Origin: Lachnospiraceae bacterium UBA1753
GTDB taxonomy: Bacteria; Bacillota; Clostridia; Lachnospirales; Lachnospiraceae
Direction of reading: 5' to 3'
NCBI GenBank assembly: GCA_002317595.1
Contig: DCHL01000050.1
Coordinates: 1 to 39,003 of the forward strand
DNA length: 39,003 nt
Shown: positions 1-7,876 of the stretch, in pieces
Layout: each line of letters starts with the position of its first letter
How positions within the stretch are numbered: position 1 is the stretch's first letter
Position numbers and translations under genes: made by a program
The notes under the pieces: model-generated
Told to the model about the DNA's origin: nothing
Seen by the model: the letters and a program-made list of their open reading frames with translations, nothing else
Databases searched by the model: none

Positions 1-543
1 ATGGGTTACGAACAGCCATTTCCCCTTTGCTGTATTACAATTAGGCCGCTTATGGATAAGTTCGCGGATGAGCTTAGCCACCGGGATTTTCTTGGTGCGC
101 TCATGAACCTTGGAATAGAGCGTTCTGAACTTGGAGACATCCTGGTAAGGGACAACTCCTGCTGTCTTATTGCCAAGGAATCCATGGCGGAGTTAATCTG
201 CCGTGAGCTTACAAGAGTGAAGCACACCTCGGTTATGACTGAGGTGTCTGAGCGCGTGCCGCAGGCTATGGAGCCACGGCTCGAGGCGGCGACCATTCAG
301 GCAAAGAGCGGGAGAATTGACAGCTTTGTTGCCAAGGTGTGCAAGTTGTCGAGAAGTGATGCGGCAGGCCTGTTTGTGGCAGGAAAAATTTTTGTCAATG
401 GACGCCTTATGTCCAACGAGAGTTATCAGCTGAAGGAAGGCGATATCATTTCGGTAAGAGGCTGGGGTCGTCTTAAGTTCGGAAAGGCAGGAGGGTCTAC
501 CAGAAAAGGGAACCTTATCCTGAACTACGAGAGATATGTATAA
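1..543 (+). CDS. ylmH: YlmH-family S4 RNA-binding protein (5' truncated by the window)
   Basis: C-terminal part of a YlmH-like protein. The visible 180 residues carry the family signature KFADELSHRDFLGALMNLGI near residue 20, followed by GDILV. An S4 RNA-binding domain spans roughly residues 103-160 (RIDSFVAKVCKLSRSDA, then the V-x-G-R-L turn and KEGDIISVRGWGR). The reading frame is already open at base 1, so the real start probably lies upstream; family members are usually about 250 residues. In Firmicutes ylmH sits in the division cluster next to sepF and divIVA and has been linked to rescue of stalled ribosomes. The cluster itself is outside this window. The stop is followed by only a short gap before the GH127 gene. 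Confidence 0.9.
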   Translation: MGYEQPFPLCCITIRPLMDKFADELSHRDFLGALMNLGIERSELGDILVRDNSCCLIAKESMAELICRELTRVKHTSVMTEVSERVPQAMEPRLEAATIQAKSGRIDSFVAKVCKLSRSDAAGLFVAGKIFVNGRLMSNESYQLKEGDIISVRGWGRLKFGKAGGSTRKGNLILNYERYV

Positions 544-575
544 ATTTTTATTTTTGAATGGAAAGTGTGATAAAA

Positions 576-2414
576 ATGAATAAATTAAATGGATTTTCTT
601 TTGACAGGGTTGCCCTGAACCCGGGACTTTTCAGGGAGAGATTTGATGCGAACAGGGAGTACCTGATGGCTTTGGAGACCCAGGGACTGCTTCAGAATTT
701 TTACCTCGAAGCAGGTATTGTGATGCCGGACCTTCAGGTGTGTCCTGATCCCGCAGCCGCTAAGCTTCACTGGGGATGGGAGGCGCCGACCTGCCAGCTT
801 CGCGGACATTTTCTCGGTCACTGGATGAGTGCGGCATCAATGATTATCGCAAATAACGGGGATAGGGAGCTTAAGGCAAAACTCGATATCATAATTGATG
901 AGCTTGCGAAGTGCCAGGAACTGAACGGCGGTCAGTGGATTGGCTCGATCCCGGAAAAGTATATGAAGAAGCTTGAGCGTAACGACTACATCTGGTCGCC
1001 CCAGTACGTCATGCACAAGACTCTTCTCGGACTTATGCACGCCTATGAATATGCGGGTTCACAGAAGGCACTTGAAATTCTAAGCAAGGCCAGCGACTGG
1101 TATGTTGACTGGACGGAGGCTGTGCAGAGCACAAATCCTCACGCGGTATATGCTGGAGAAGAGGGCGGAATGCTCGAAGTATGGGCAAGGCTCTATGAGC
1201 TTACTGATGATGGGAAATATTTGGGACTGGCTAAGCGCTATTGTGAGCAGAGTGTATTTAAGAAGCTTCTTGCAGGCAAGGATGCACTGACCAACACCCA
1301 TGCGAATGCTTCCGTTCCCCATGCGCAGGGAGCTGCGAAGATGTACGAGGTGACAGGCGATAAGTACTGGCTTGAGATAGTTGAGAAATTCTGGAAGTGT
1401 GCAGTTCTTGACAGGGAGTCCTTCTGCACAGGAGGACAGAACTCAGGAGAGTACTGGATTCCGCCTCACATGCTCGGACAGTTCATGAACGAGAGAACCC
1501 AGGAGTTCTGTACTGTCTACAATATGGTAAGGCTTGCGGATTACCTGCTCAGATTCACAGGTGACAGCTGCTATGCAGATTACATTGAGAAGAATCTCTA
1601 CAATGGATTCCTCGCACAGCACAACCGGAAGACGGGAACACCCACATACTTCCTGTCGCTCATTCCTGGAACCAAGAAAAAGTGGGGAAGCAGGAGACAT
1701 GACTTCTGGTGCTGCCATGGAACTACCGTACAGGCTCAGGCAATATACCCATCGCTCTGCTACTATGAAGACAATGCTGCCTCAAGGCTTGTTGTATCGC
1801 AGTATATTCCGTCTTCCGTGGACTGGAAGGTTGGAAACAGCGATGTCAGAATCACACAGAACACAGACATGAAGTATTATAACTCAGCTGCCTTCTTCGA
1901 TGACTCCGATGACAGTCAGATGTCGAGATGGCTCATGAAGGTTTCTGTTGATGTGTCTGCTCCTGCTGAGTTCACTGTATCGCTAAGAATGCCTTCATGG
2001 ATGGAGAGTGTGCCTGAAATCAGCGTGGACGGAGACCTGGTAGAGACATCATCACTTGAAGCGGCGATGAAGTCCGGATATCTTGACATCACTAAGGAAT
2101 GGAACGGAAAGAGTGAGATTAAGATATATCTTCCTGCAAAGCTTTCCTACTCCTATCTGCCTGACAGGACTGATAAGCTTGCGGTAATGGAAGGCCCCAT
2201 CGTCCTTGCGGGAGTTGACTGTGATGACGTGGGAATCAGGGTTCCTTCGGAGAATCCTGAGGATGTGCTATTCCCTGTGTCTGAGCATACATACGATTCC
2301 TTCCCCTGGCTGCAGAGTACCTACCGCACAAAGGGACAGGATAAGGAACTGACATTCATTCCGCTCTACGACGTAATGGACGAGAAGTATACTGTTTATT
2401 TTTCGAAAAAATAA
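576..2414 (+). CDS. GH127 beta-L-arabinofuranosidase (DUF1680 family)
   Basis: Protein of 612 residues of glycoside hydrolase family 127, which releases L-arabinose from beta-L-arabinofuranosyl oligosaccharides. The zinc/thiolate site known from HypBA1 is complete: Glu310 and Cys312 (in TQEFCTVYN) and the pair Cys379-Cys380 (in DFWCCHGTT), one of which is the expected nucleophile. An (alpha/alpha)6 barrel should fill about residues 20-410, with beta domains after it. No signal peptide is seen, so it should act in the cytoplasm on imported oligosaccharides. An in-frame ATG lies 18 bases upstream at 558, but the ATG at 576 is preferred because a GGAAAG ribosome binding site precedes it by about 10 bases. 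It sits before the galM and ara genes, which could use its product. The exact substrate is uncertain, since DUF1680 relatives (GH146, for example) also act on arabinans. Confidence 0.88.
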   Translation: MNKLNGFSFDRVALNPGLFRERFDANREYLMALETQGLLQNFYLEAGIVMPDLQVCPDPAAAKLHWGWEAPTCQLRGHFLGHWMSAASMIIANNGDRELKAKLDIIIDELAKCQELNGGQWIGSIPEKYMKKLERNDYIWSPQYVMHKTLLGLMHAYEYAGSQKALEILSKASDWYVDWTEAVQSTNPHAVYAGEEGGMLEVWARLYELTDDGKYLGLAKRYCEQSVFKKLLAGKDALTNTHANASVPHAQGAAKMYEVTGDKYWLEIVEKFWKCAVLDRESFCTGGQNSGEYWIPPHMLGQFMNERTQEFCTVYNMVRLADYLLRFTGDSCYADYIEKNLYNGFLAQHNRKTGTPTYFLSLIPGTKKKWGSRRHDFWCCHGTTVQAQAIYPSLCYYEDNAASRLVVSQYIPSSVDWKVGNSDVRITQNTDMKYYNSAAFFDDSDDSQMSRWLMKVSVDVSAPAEFTVSLRMPSWMESVPEISVDGDLVETSSLEAAMKSGYLDITKEWNGKSEIKIYLPAKLSYSYLPDRTDKLAVMEGPIVLAGVDCDDVGIRVPSENPEDVLFPVSEHTYDSFPWLQSTYRTKGQDKELTFIPLYDVMDEKYTVYFSKK

Positions 2415-2422
2415 GGTATAAT
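2393..2422 (+). promoter_or_regulatory. possible promoter for the phosphofructokinase gene
   Basis: TGTTTA at 2393-2398 and a perfect TATAAT at 2417-2422 are separated by 18 bases. The element overlaps the 3' end of the GH127 gene and lies about 70 bases before the phosphofructokinase start. The -35 is weak, so this rests mainly on the -10 box. Confidence 0.4.
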
Positions 2423-2495
2423 ATCATCAAATGCGTATTGAAGGATATGCTTAGAAATCATCAGTATATTTTTGTGTTTTGAAAGGAGAAGTATC

Positions 2496-3569
2496 ATGAA
2501 GAGAATTGGTATGCTTACCAGTGGCGGAGACTGCCAGGCACTTAATGCAGCAATGCGCGGTGTTGTTAAGACACTTTTTAACAGCGGAGAGCAGGTTGAG
2601 ATTTATGGTTTCCTTGAGGGCTACAGAGGACTTATCTACGGTAATTTCCAGATGCTTACAAGCAAGGATTTTTCTGGAATCCTCACTAAGGGTGGAACAA
2701 TTCTTGGAAGCTCACGTACTCCTTTCAAGACCATTCAGGATCCTGATGAGAACGGCCTTGATAAGGTTGAGGCAATGAAGCAGAACTACTACAAGCTCAA
2801 GCTTGATGTTCTTGTAATTCTCGGAGGAAATGGAACACACAAGACAGCTAACCTTCTTAGGACAGAGGGACTCAATGTCGTAACTCTTCCCAAGACTATC
2901 GATAATGATCTCTGGGGAACAGATATGACCTTCGGTTTCCAGAGCGCTGTGAATATCGCAACAGACTGCATTGACTGCATCCATACAACAGCTGCATCCC
3001 ACGGAAGAATCTTTATCGTGGAAATTATGGGTCACAAGGTTGGATGGCTTCCTCTCAATGCCGGTATGGCAGGCGGAGCGGACATCATCCTGCTTCCTGA
3101 GATTCCTTATGACATCGACAAGATCTGCGAGGCTATCAAGATCCGTCACGAGAGAGGTGCGGGCTTCACAATCATCGCAGTTGCTGAGGGCGCTATCTCT
3201 AAGGAGAAGGCAGCAATGTCCAAGAAGGAGCTGAAGAAGCTTATGGAGAATTATCCTTATCCTTCAGTTTCCTACGAGGTTGCTGATGAAATCAAGAAGA
3301 AGACTGGCCAGGATGTAAGAGTTACTGTTCCCGGTCATACACAGAGAGGTGGATCACCTTGTCCTTACGACAGAGTATTTGCTTCAAGACTTGGCGCTGA
3401 GGCTGGAAGCCTTATTCTTAAGGGTGAGTACGGATTCATGGTTGGATACAGAAATCGTGAGATCGTTAAGGTTCCCCTTGAGGATGTTGCAGGTAAGCTT
3501 AAGACATTATCCCCGGATGCACCTATCATCAAGGAGGCTAAGCTTCTTGGTATAAGCTTCGGAGATTAA
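2496..3569 (+). CDS. 6-phosphofructokinase, PPi-type or atypical ATP-type
   Basis: Phosphofructokinase of 357 residues that phosphorylates fructose 6-phosphate in glycolysis. The N-terminal loop is TSGGDCQALNAAMRG. The substrate motif PKTIDND lies at 132-138 with catalytic Asp136 and Asp138. Further motifs are HGRIFIVEIMG and a late PGHTQRGGSP. The two cofactor-specificity positions disagree. Lys133 (E. coli position 124) is typical of pyrophosphate enzymes, whereas GGNGT at 110-114 keeps Gly at E. coli position 104, as in ATP enzymes, and has Asn instead of Asp103. Donor preference therefore cannot be read from sequence alone. The ATG at 2496 is chosen over an upstream in-frame ATG (2472) because GAAAGGAGAA stands just before it. 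dnaX follows after 19 bases. Confidence 0.9.
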   Translation: MKRIGMLTSGGDCQALNAAMRGVVKTLFNSGEQVEIYGFLEGYRGLIYGNFQMLTSKDFSGILTKGGTILGSSRTPFKTIQDPDENGLDKVEAMKQNYYKLKLDVLVILGGNGTHKTANLLRTEGLNVVTLPKTIDNDLWGTDMTFGFQSAVNIATDCIDCIHTTAASHGRIFIVEIMGHKVGWLPLNAGMAGGADIILLPEIPYDIDKICEAIKIRHERGAGFTIIAVAEGAISKEKAAMSKKELKKLMENYPYPSVSYEVADEIKKKTGQDVRVTVPGHTQRGGSPCPYDRVFASRLGAEAGSLILKGEYGFMVGYRNREIVKVPLEDVAGKLKTLSPDAPIIKEAKLLGISFGD

Positions 3570-3588
3570 TCAGGAGTAATATAGATTT

Positions 3589-5400
3589 ATGTCGTATCAG
3601 GCACTATATCGCAAGTTCCGACCGCAGACCTTCGAGGAGGTCCGCGGTCAGGATGCGATTGTCACTACGCTTAAAAATCAAATAAAGACAGACAGAGTCG
3701 GCCACGCGTATATTTTCTGTGGCACGCGAGGCACTGGTAAGACCACTATCGCAAAGCTTTTTGCGAAGGCGGTGAACTGTGAGAATCCGCAGGATGGAAG
3801 TCCATGCGGAGAGTGTCAGTCGTGCAAAAATATTGCAGCGGGCATTTCGATGAATGTGGTGGAGATGGATGCAGCTTCCAACAATGGTGTGGACGATGTC
3901 CGTAGGATTGTTGATGAGGTTAGCTATTCTCCGACTGAGGGCAAGTTCAGGGTTTACATCGTGGACGAGGCCCATATGCTCACGAGAGAAGCTGCAAATG
4001 CGTTTCTTAAGACACTTGAGGAGCCACCTTCATATGTCAAGTTCATTCTGGCGACGACGGATCCAAACAGGCTTCCGATTACCATAAGGTCAAGGTGCCA
4101 GAGATATGATTTCAGAAGAATCGATATCGACACAATTGCCGGAAGAATGCGCGAGCTTGTGGATGTTGAGCAGATAGCAGTTGAGGACTCGGCGCTTAAG
4201 TATATTGCCAGGTGTGCTGATGGCTCCATGCGAGATGCACTCTCCCTTCTGGACCAGTGCATTGCGTTTAATCTTGGTGAGGAACTCACGTATGACAGGA
4301 CACTGGAAGTTCTCGGTGCAGTGGATAATGATATTTTTTCCGCAATGCTGAGAATGATTCTGGAAAAAGATGTGACTTCGTCCATTCATCTGCTTGAGGA
4401 AGTTGTCATGAGAGGTCGCGAACTGTCGCAGTTCGTGACGGATTTTGTGTGGTATTTAAGGAATCTCATGCTGGTTAAGACTGCGGAGAACATTGATGAT
4501 GTCATCGGCGTTTCAACAGAGCACCGCAGACTTCTTCAGGAAGAATCGAAGATGGTGGATACAGCCACTGTCATGAGATATATCAAGGTACTCAGTGAAC
4601 TCTCGGGGCAGCTGAAGTTCGCGACGCAGAAACGTGTCCTCATTGAGATGACACTGATCAAGCTGTGCGTTCCTGAGTCGGATGTGAGCCTTGATGGATT
4701 TGTTCAGAGGCTGGTTGAGCTTGAGACTAAGGTGGCAAACGGAATTACCGTTGTGAGTGCATCTGCTGCAGGTACGGCAGTGCAGGCTTCGGGTGAGGCG
4801 GCGGATTATGAGAAGGCACCACTGCCCAAGGCGGTTCCTGCAGAGATTGCCCAGATTGCCGGTGAGTGGATGAAGGTCGTCCATGCGGTAGATGGAATAA
4901 GCAAGAGTTTTCTTAAGCTGTCATCAAGACCTTCGGTGATAAATGACAGGCTAGTTGTGGCATTTACAAACAGGCAGGCCGTCGACTGGTTTAAGGGTGA
5001 TACTGGCAAGGAAGAATTGAAGGAAGCATTAGGCCAGCTGACTGGTAAGGATATGGATTTTGAGGCTGTCTTTGAGGAGGAAGGCAGGGTCGGAGCTGAG
5101 TATCCTGTGCTTGATGAGACTTCGCTGCAGAGCATTATTGCCTTTGACGTTGTCTCAGAGGATGATGTACCAGAGGATGAGCCAGAAATAGCTGAGAATG
5201 AGTATTACCAGCCAGCTGAGGGCGAGACTGTTCCTGAGACCGGCTATGACTATTCACAGGAAATGGAGACGCAGGCTCTGGCAGACTATGAAGCCTATCA
5301 GGTGGAAGAGCCGCAGATTACAGCCCAGTTTGCAGATGATGACGATGATGATGACGACCGAGAGGAGTTCCTCGAGGAAGACGAGATGGACGATCAGTAG
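3589..5400 (+). CDS. dnaX: DNA polymerase III subunit gamma/tau
   Basis: Clamp-loader ATPase of 603 residues. It opens with the family signature YQALYRKFRPQTF. The Walker A motif GTRGTGKTT lies at 45-53, a four-cysteine zinc module follows (CENPQDGSPCGECQSC), then Walker B (VDEAHML) and a sensor-1/SRC region (ATTDPNRLPITIRSRCQRYDF). AAA+ domains fill about residues 1-240, the oligomerisation domain about 240-370, and a variable tau region follows. The C-terminus is extremely acidic, with eight consecutive Asp followed by Glu/Asp-rich residues. dnaX-ybaB-recR is a conserved bacterial gene order. No AAAAAAG slippery heptamer was seen, so production of a short gamma form by frameshifting is not supported. 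The ATG at 3589 follows a CAGGAG ribosome binding site. Confidence 0.96.
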   Translation: MSYQALYRKFRPQTFEEVRGQDAIVTTLKNQIKTDRVGHAYIFCGTRGTGKTTIAKLFAKAVNCENPQDGSPCGECQSCKNIAAGISMNVVEMDAASNNGVDDVRRIVDEVSYSPTEGKFRVYIVDEAHMLTREAANAFLKTLEEPPSYVKFILATTDPNRLPITIRSRCQRYDFRRIDIDTIAGRMRELVDVEQIAVEDSALKYIARCADGSMRDALSLLDQCIAFNLGEELTYDRTLEVLGAVDNDIFSAMLRMILEKDVTSSIHLLEEVVMRGRELSQFVTDFVWYLRNLMLVKTAENIDDVIGVSTEHRRLLQEESKMVDTATVMRYIKVLSELSGQLKFATQKRVLIEMTLIKLCVPESDVSLDGFVQRLVELETKVANGITVVSASAAGTAVQASGEAADYEKAPLPKAVPAEIAQIAGEWMKVVHAVDGISKSFLKLSSRPSVINDRLVVAFTNRQAVDWFKGDTGKEELKEALGQLTGKDMDFEAVFEEEGRVGAEYPVLDETSLQSIIAFDVVSEDDVPEDEPEIAENEYYQPAEGETVPETGYDYSQEMETQALADYEAYQVEEPQITAQFADDDDDDDDREEFLEEDEMDDQ

Positions 5401-5451
5401 AAGACTGCGGATTGGTGGAGTATATATTTTTTACACGAAAGGAAATTTGAA

Positions 5452-5802
5452 ATGGCAAAGAGAGGTGGATTCCCGGGAGGCATGCCCGGAAACATGAGCA
5501 ATCTGATGAAGCAGGCACAGCGCATGCAGAGACAGATGGAGGAGAGCCAGAAGGAGCTTGAGACACAGGAGTTTACTGCTGCAGCAGGCGGCGGTGCTGT
5601 TGAGGTTACAATCAATGGAAAGAGAGAGGTCACAAAGGTAAAGCTTGCTGAGGAAGCTGTTGATCCTGATGATGTTGAGACTCTTGAGGACCTTATCATG
5701 GCTGCAACCAACGAGGCCCTGCGCAAGGTTGAAGAGGCTTCAAGCAAGGCCATGGGAGGCATGATGGGCGGACTTGGCGGAATGAGCGGACTGCCTTTCT
5801 AA
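5452..5802 (+). CDS. ybaB: YbaB/EbfC nucleoid-associated protein
   Basis: Small DNA-binding protein of 116 residues of the YbaB/EbfC family, which forms dimers that coat DNA. The N-terminus is Gly/Met/Gln-rich (GGMPGNMSNLMKQAQRMQ), followed by a long helix (residues about 15-40), a beta sheet containing the family segment GGGAVEVTINGKREVTKVK, and a Met/Gly-rich tail (GGMMGGLGGMSG). An AAAGGAAAT ribosome binding site precedes the ATG. It lies between dnaX and recR, the usual position, with only 6 bases to recR, so co-transcription and coupled translation are likely. Confidence 0.95.
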   Translation: MAKRGGFPGGMPGNMSNLMKQAQRMQRQMEESQKELETQEFTAAAGGGAVEVTINGKREVTKVKLAEEAVDPDDVETLEDLIMAATNEALRKVEEASSKAMGGMMGGLGGMSGLPF

Positions 5803-5808
5803 AGTAGT

Positions 5809-6405
5809 ATGGAATTATACAGTGGATATATCAACAAACTGATAGAGGAACTCTCTTCGCTTCCTGGAATTGGTAATAAGTCGGCACAGCGTCTAGCATT
5901 CCATCTTATCAATCAGCCGGAGGAACGCGTAAGGAGGCTGGCGGATACGCTGGTGGATGCGAGGTCCAAGGTGCGGTACTGCAGCGACTGCTTCACGCTG
6001 ACTGACAGGGACACATGCCCTATCTGCGCTAATGCAAACCGCGACCACAAGACAATCATGGTGGTGGAGAACCCAAGGGACCTTGCGGCCTATGAGAAGA
6101 CTGGTAAGTACGAGGGCGTGTACCATGTCCTTCATGGCGCAATCTCGCCCATGCTTGGAATCGGACCTGGGGACATAAAGCTTAAGGAACTCATTGCAAG
6201 GCTGCAGAAGGATGTCGATGAGGTCATCATTGCGACCAACTCAAGCCTCGAGGGTGAGACTACGGCCATGTATATAAGCAAGCTGATCAAGCCTACAGGA
6301 ATAAGGGTTACCAGAATCGCAAGCGGAGTGCCGGTGGGAGGCGACCTTGAGAATATTGATGAGGTCACTCTGCTTAGGGCGCTGGATGGAAGGAAAGACC
6401 TGTAG
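5809..6405 (+). CDS. recR: recombination mediator protein RecR
   Basis: RecR of 198 residues, acting with RecF/RecO to load RecA on gapped DNA. The N-terminal helix-hairpin-helix contains LSSLPGIGNKSAQRLAFHL (about 16-34). The C4 zinc finger has Cys58, Cys61, Cys70 and Cys73. The TOPRIM domain follows, with VVENPRDLAAYEKTG and the acidic loop in NSSLEGETTAMYI, and the C-terminus has RIASGVPVGGDLEN. Length and motif order are standard. There is no strong ribosome binding site between the ybaB stop and this ATG, which fits translational coupling. Transcription could continue into galM, since no terminator is seen in the 63-base gap. Confidence 0.97.
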   Translation: MELYSGYINKLIEELSSLPGIGNKSAQRLAFHLINQPEERVRRLADTLVDARSKVRYCSDCFTLTDRDTCPICANANRDHKTIMVVENPRDLAAYEKTGKYEGVYHVLHGAISPMLGIGPGDIKLKELIARLQKDVDEVIIATNSSLEGETTAMYISKLIKPTGIRVTRIASGVPVGGDLENIDEVTLLRALDGRKDL

Positions 6406-6468
6406 GAATAAGATATTTTGGAATAAGAACACAACCTGGAAAGGGTATTTTTTCAAGGAGGAAATAAA

Positions 6469-7521
6469 ATGAGCATTACAAAGAAGCCTTTTGGTACAAC
6501 CACATGCGGTAAGGAAATTACTGCTTTTGAGATTGCCAACAGCAAGGGTATGAAGGCGACAGTCATCAACTACGGTGCAATCCTGACAGAACTTTTTGTA
6601 CCTGACAAGGATGGAAAGACAGCGGATGTGGTTCTTGGATACGACTCACTTGAGCCATACTATGAGAACGGTTCTTTCTTCGGCGCGACCGTTGGCCGTT
6701 CTGCAAACAGAATCGCAGATGCAAAGTTTGAGATTGACGGTGTCACATACCAGCTTGATGTAAATGACGGACCTAACAACCTTCACAGCCAGTATGACAA
6801 TGGTATGCACAAGAGATACTGGGAGGCACAGGCTGATGAGCTGTCAAACGCAGTTACCTTCTTCGTTGTTGAGGAGGATGGCAAGAACGGATTCCCCGGC
6901 AAGCTTGAGATGACGGTAACCTACAAGGTTTCTGAGGAGAATGAGCTTTTCATTACATACAATGGCGTCAGCGATAAGAAGACTCTTATCAACTGCACAA
7001 ACCATACATATTTCAATCTTTCAGGACATGATTCAGGAAATATTCACGACCATAAGATTCAGATTCTTGCAAGCAGATACACACCTGTTGTAGCAGGTGC
7101 AATCCCTACTGGTGAGTGGGCACCTGTAGCAGGTACTCCCTTCGATCTCACACAGCCTAAGAGGATTGGTGATGATGTCGATTCAGACAATGAGCAGCTC
7201 CGTCTCGTTCAGGGTTATGACCACAACTTCTGCGTTGATGATGCGAACCATACAACAAGACTTATCGCAAAGGTGTTTGATGAGAAGTCTGGACGCGGAA
7301 TGGAGGTATATTCTGACCTTCCCGGTGTTCAGTTCTACGCAGGTAACTGCATCGCGGATACAGTTGGTAAGAACGGCGCTAAGTACACAAAGAGAAGCGG
7401 TCTCTGCCTTGAGACACAGTACTTCCCCAACAGCATCAATCAGGAGGGATTTGAGAGACCTGTATTCGATGCCGGACAGGTGTACAACACAACTACCTGC
7501 TACAAGTTCATCGACTTGTAG
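6469..7521 (+). CDS. galM: aldose 1-epimerase (mutarotase)
   Basis: Galactose-mutarotase-like protein of 350 residues that interconverts alpha and beta anomers of aldoses. Family motifs in order: INYGAILTELFVPD, DVVLGYDSLEPY, GATVGRSANRIADAKF, NLHS (about 104-107), the catalytic-region NCTNHTYFNLSGHDSGNIHDH with its histidines, GYDHNF, and the C-terminal catalytic Glu in SGLCLETQYFPNSINQEGF. A strong AAGGAGGAAAT ribosome binding site precedes the ATG. A cytoplasmic mutarotase between the GH127 enzyme and the ara operon suggests it handles arabinose or galactose released inside the cell; the actual sugar is not shown by sequence. A strong terminator follows 44 bases after the stop. Confidence 0.95.
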   Translation: MSITKKPFGTTTCGKEITAFEIANSKGMKATVINYGAILTELFVPDKDGKTADVVLGYDSLEPYYENGSFFGATVGRSANRIADAKFEIDGVTYQLDVNDGPNNLHSQYDNGMHKRYWEAQADELSNAVTFFVVEEDGKNGFPGKLEMTVTYKVSEENELFITYNGVSDKKTLINCTNHTYFNLSGHDSGNIHDHKIQILASRYTPVVAGAIPTGEWAPVAGTPFDLTQPKRIGDDVDSDNEQLRLVQGYDHNFCVDDANHTTRLIAKVFDEKSGRGMEVYSDLPGVQFYAGNCIADTVGKNGAKYTKRSGLCLETQYFPNSINQEGFERPVFDAGQVYNTTTCYKFIDL

Positions 7522-7564
7522 GATCGGCTTCTTCGATTTGTGGGATTAACTTCTGCGATATTTG

Positions 7565-7613
7565 GGAGCTCATCGCTTGATGATAATTCATCGGAGCGAT
7601 GAGTTCCTTTTTT
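7565..7613 (+). terminator. rho-independent terminator after galM
   Basis: A 13-bp stem (left arm 7565-7577, right arm 7595-7607, one G-T pair) is closed by an AT-rich loop and followed directly by six T at 7608-7613. It separates the galM transcript from the ara operon. Confidence 0.9.
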
Positions 7614-7637
7614 GATGTAGCACTCTCCGTCACCTCT

Positions 7638-7687
7638 GAAGTGCAGAAAAAGTAAGTGAAGGAAGTGCAGAAAAAGCGCAGAAAAAG
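7638..7687. repeat. short direct repeats, GCAGAAAAAG unit
   Basis: GAAGTGCAGAAAAAG occurs identically at 7638-7652 and 7662-7676, and its 3' part GCAGAAAAAG recurs at 7678-7687. The cluster lies between the galM terminator and the ara promoter. It could be a regulator-binding array or chance purine-rich sequence. Confidence 0.5.
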
Positions 7688-7747
7688 AGCTCAAAAAATA
7701 AATAGAAAAAAACTTGCATTTTTGGCCGTGCACGAGCCCATATCTGC

Positions 7748-7777
7748 TTGATATAAAGGCGTTAAAAGTGGTATTAT
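7748..7777 (+). promoter_or_regulatory. putative araA promoter
   Basis: TTGATA at 7748-7753 and TATTAT at 7772-7777 are separated by 18 bases. The predicted transcript would start near 7784, giving a leader of roughly 90 bases before araA. Confidence 0.55.
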
Positions 7778-7876
7778 AGGACTAATAGATTTCTCTTTTG
7801 TTGTATATTGATATCGGTCTGCCAGGAAATGAACTTTTGGCAGCCACCAGTTTGCCCAATGGAGGTATTTTTACAG

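Larger units (their letters stand above)
7614..7876 (+). other. gene-free leader region of the ara operon
   Basis: Together with the terminator this forms a 355-base gap without a convincing gene. It holds a cluster of GCAGAAAAAG repeats, the palindrome CGTGCACG at 7727-7734 and the putative ara promoter at 7748-7777. A small hairpin in the untranslated leader (CTGCCA 7819-7824 with TGGCAG 7838-7843) lies shortly before the ribosome binding site GGAGGT at 7861-7866. No known riboswitch was recognised. Confidence 0.5.

Noticed and set aside
2712..3149. Long antisense open reading frame within the phosphofructokinase gene, and similar ones within dnaX, araB, the dehydrogenase and pyrophosphatase genes.
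   Set aside because: They have no ribosome binding site and no recognisable protein features, and they lie wholly inside strongly supported genes; they arise from codon bias on the other strand.
3589..5400. Programmed frameshift in dnaX producing a short gamma subunit.
   Set aside because: Only runs of five A were seen (for example near 4363); no AAAAAAG slippery heptamer with a following stem was found.
7727..7734. Palindrome CGTGCACG as an arabinose-regulator operator.
   Set aside because: It is a single 8-base palindrome, unlike the known AraR operator (ATTTGTACGTACAAAT type), and no second copy is seen nearby.
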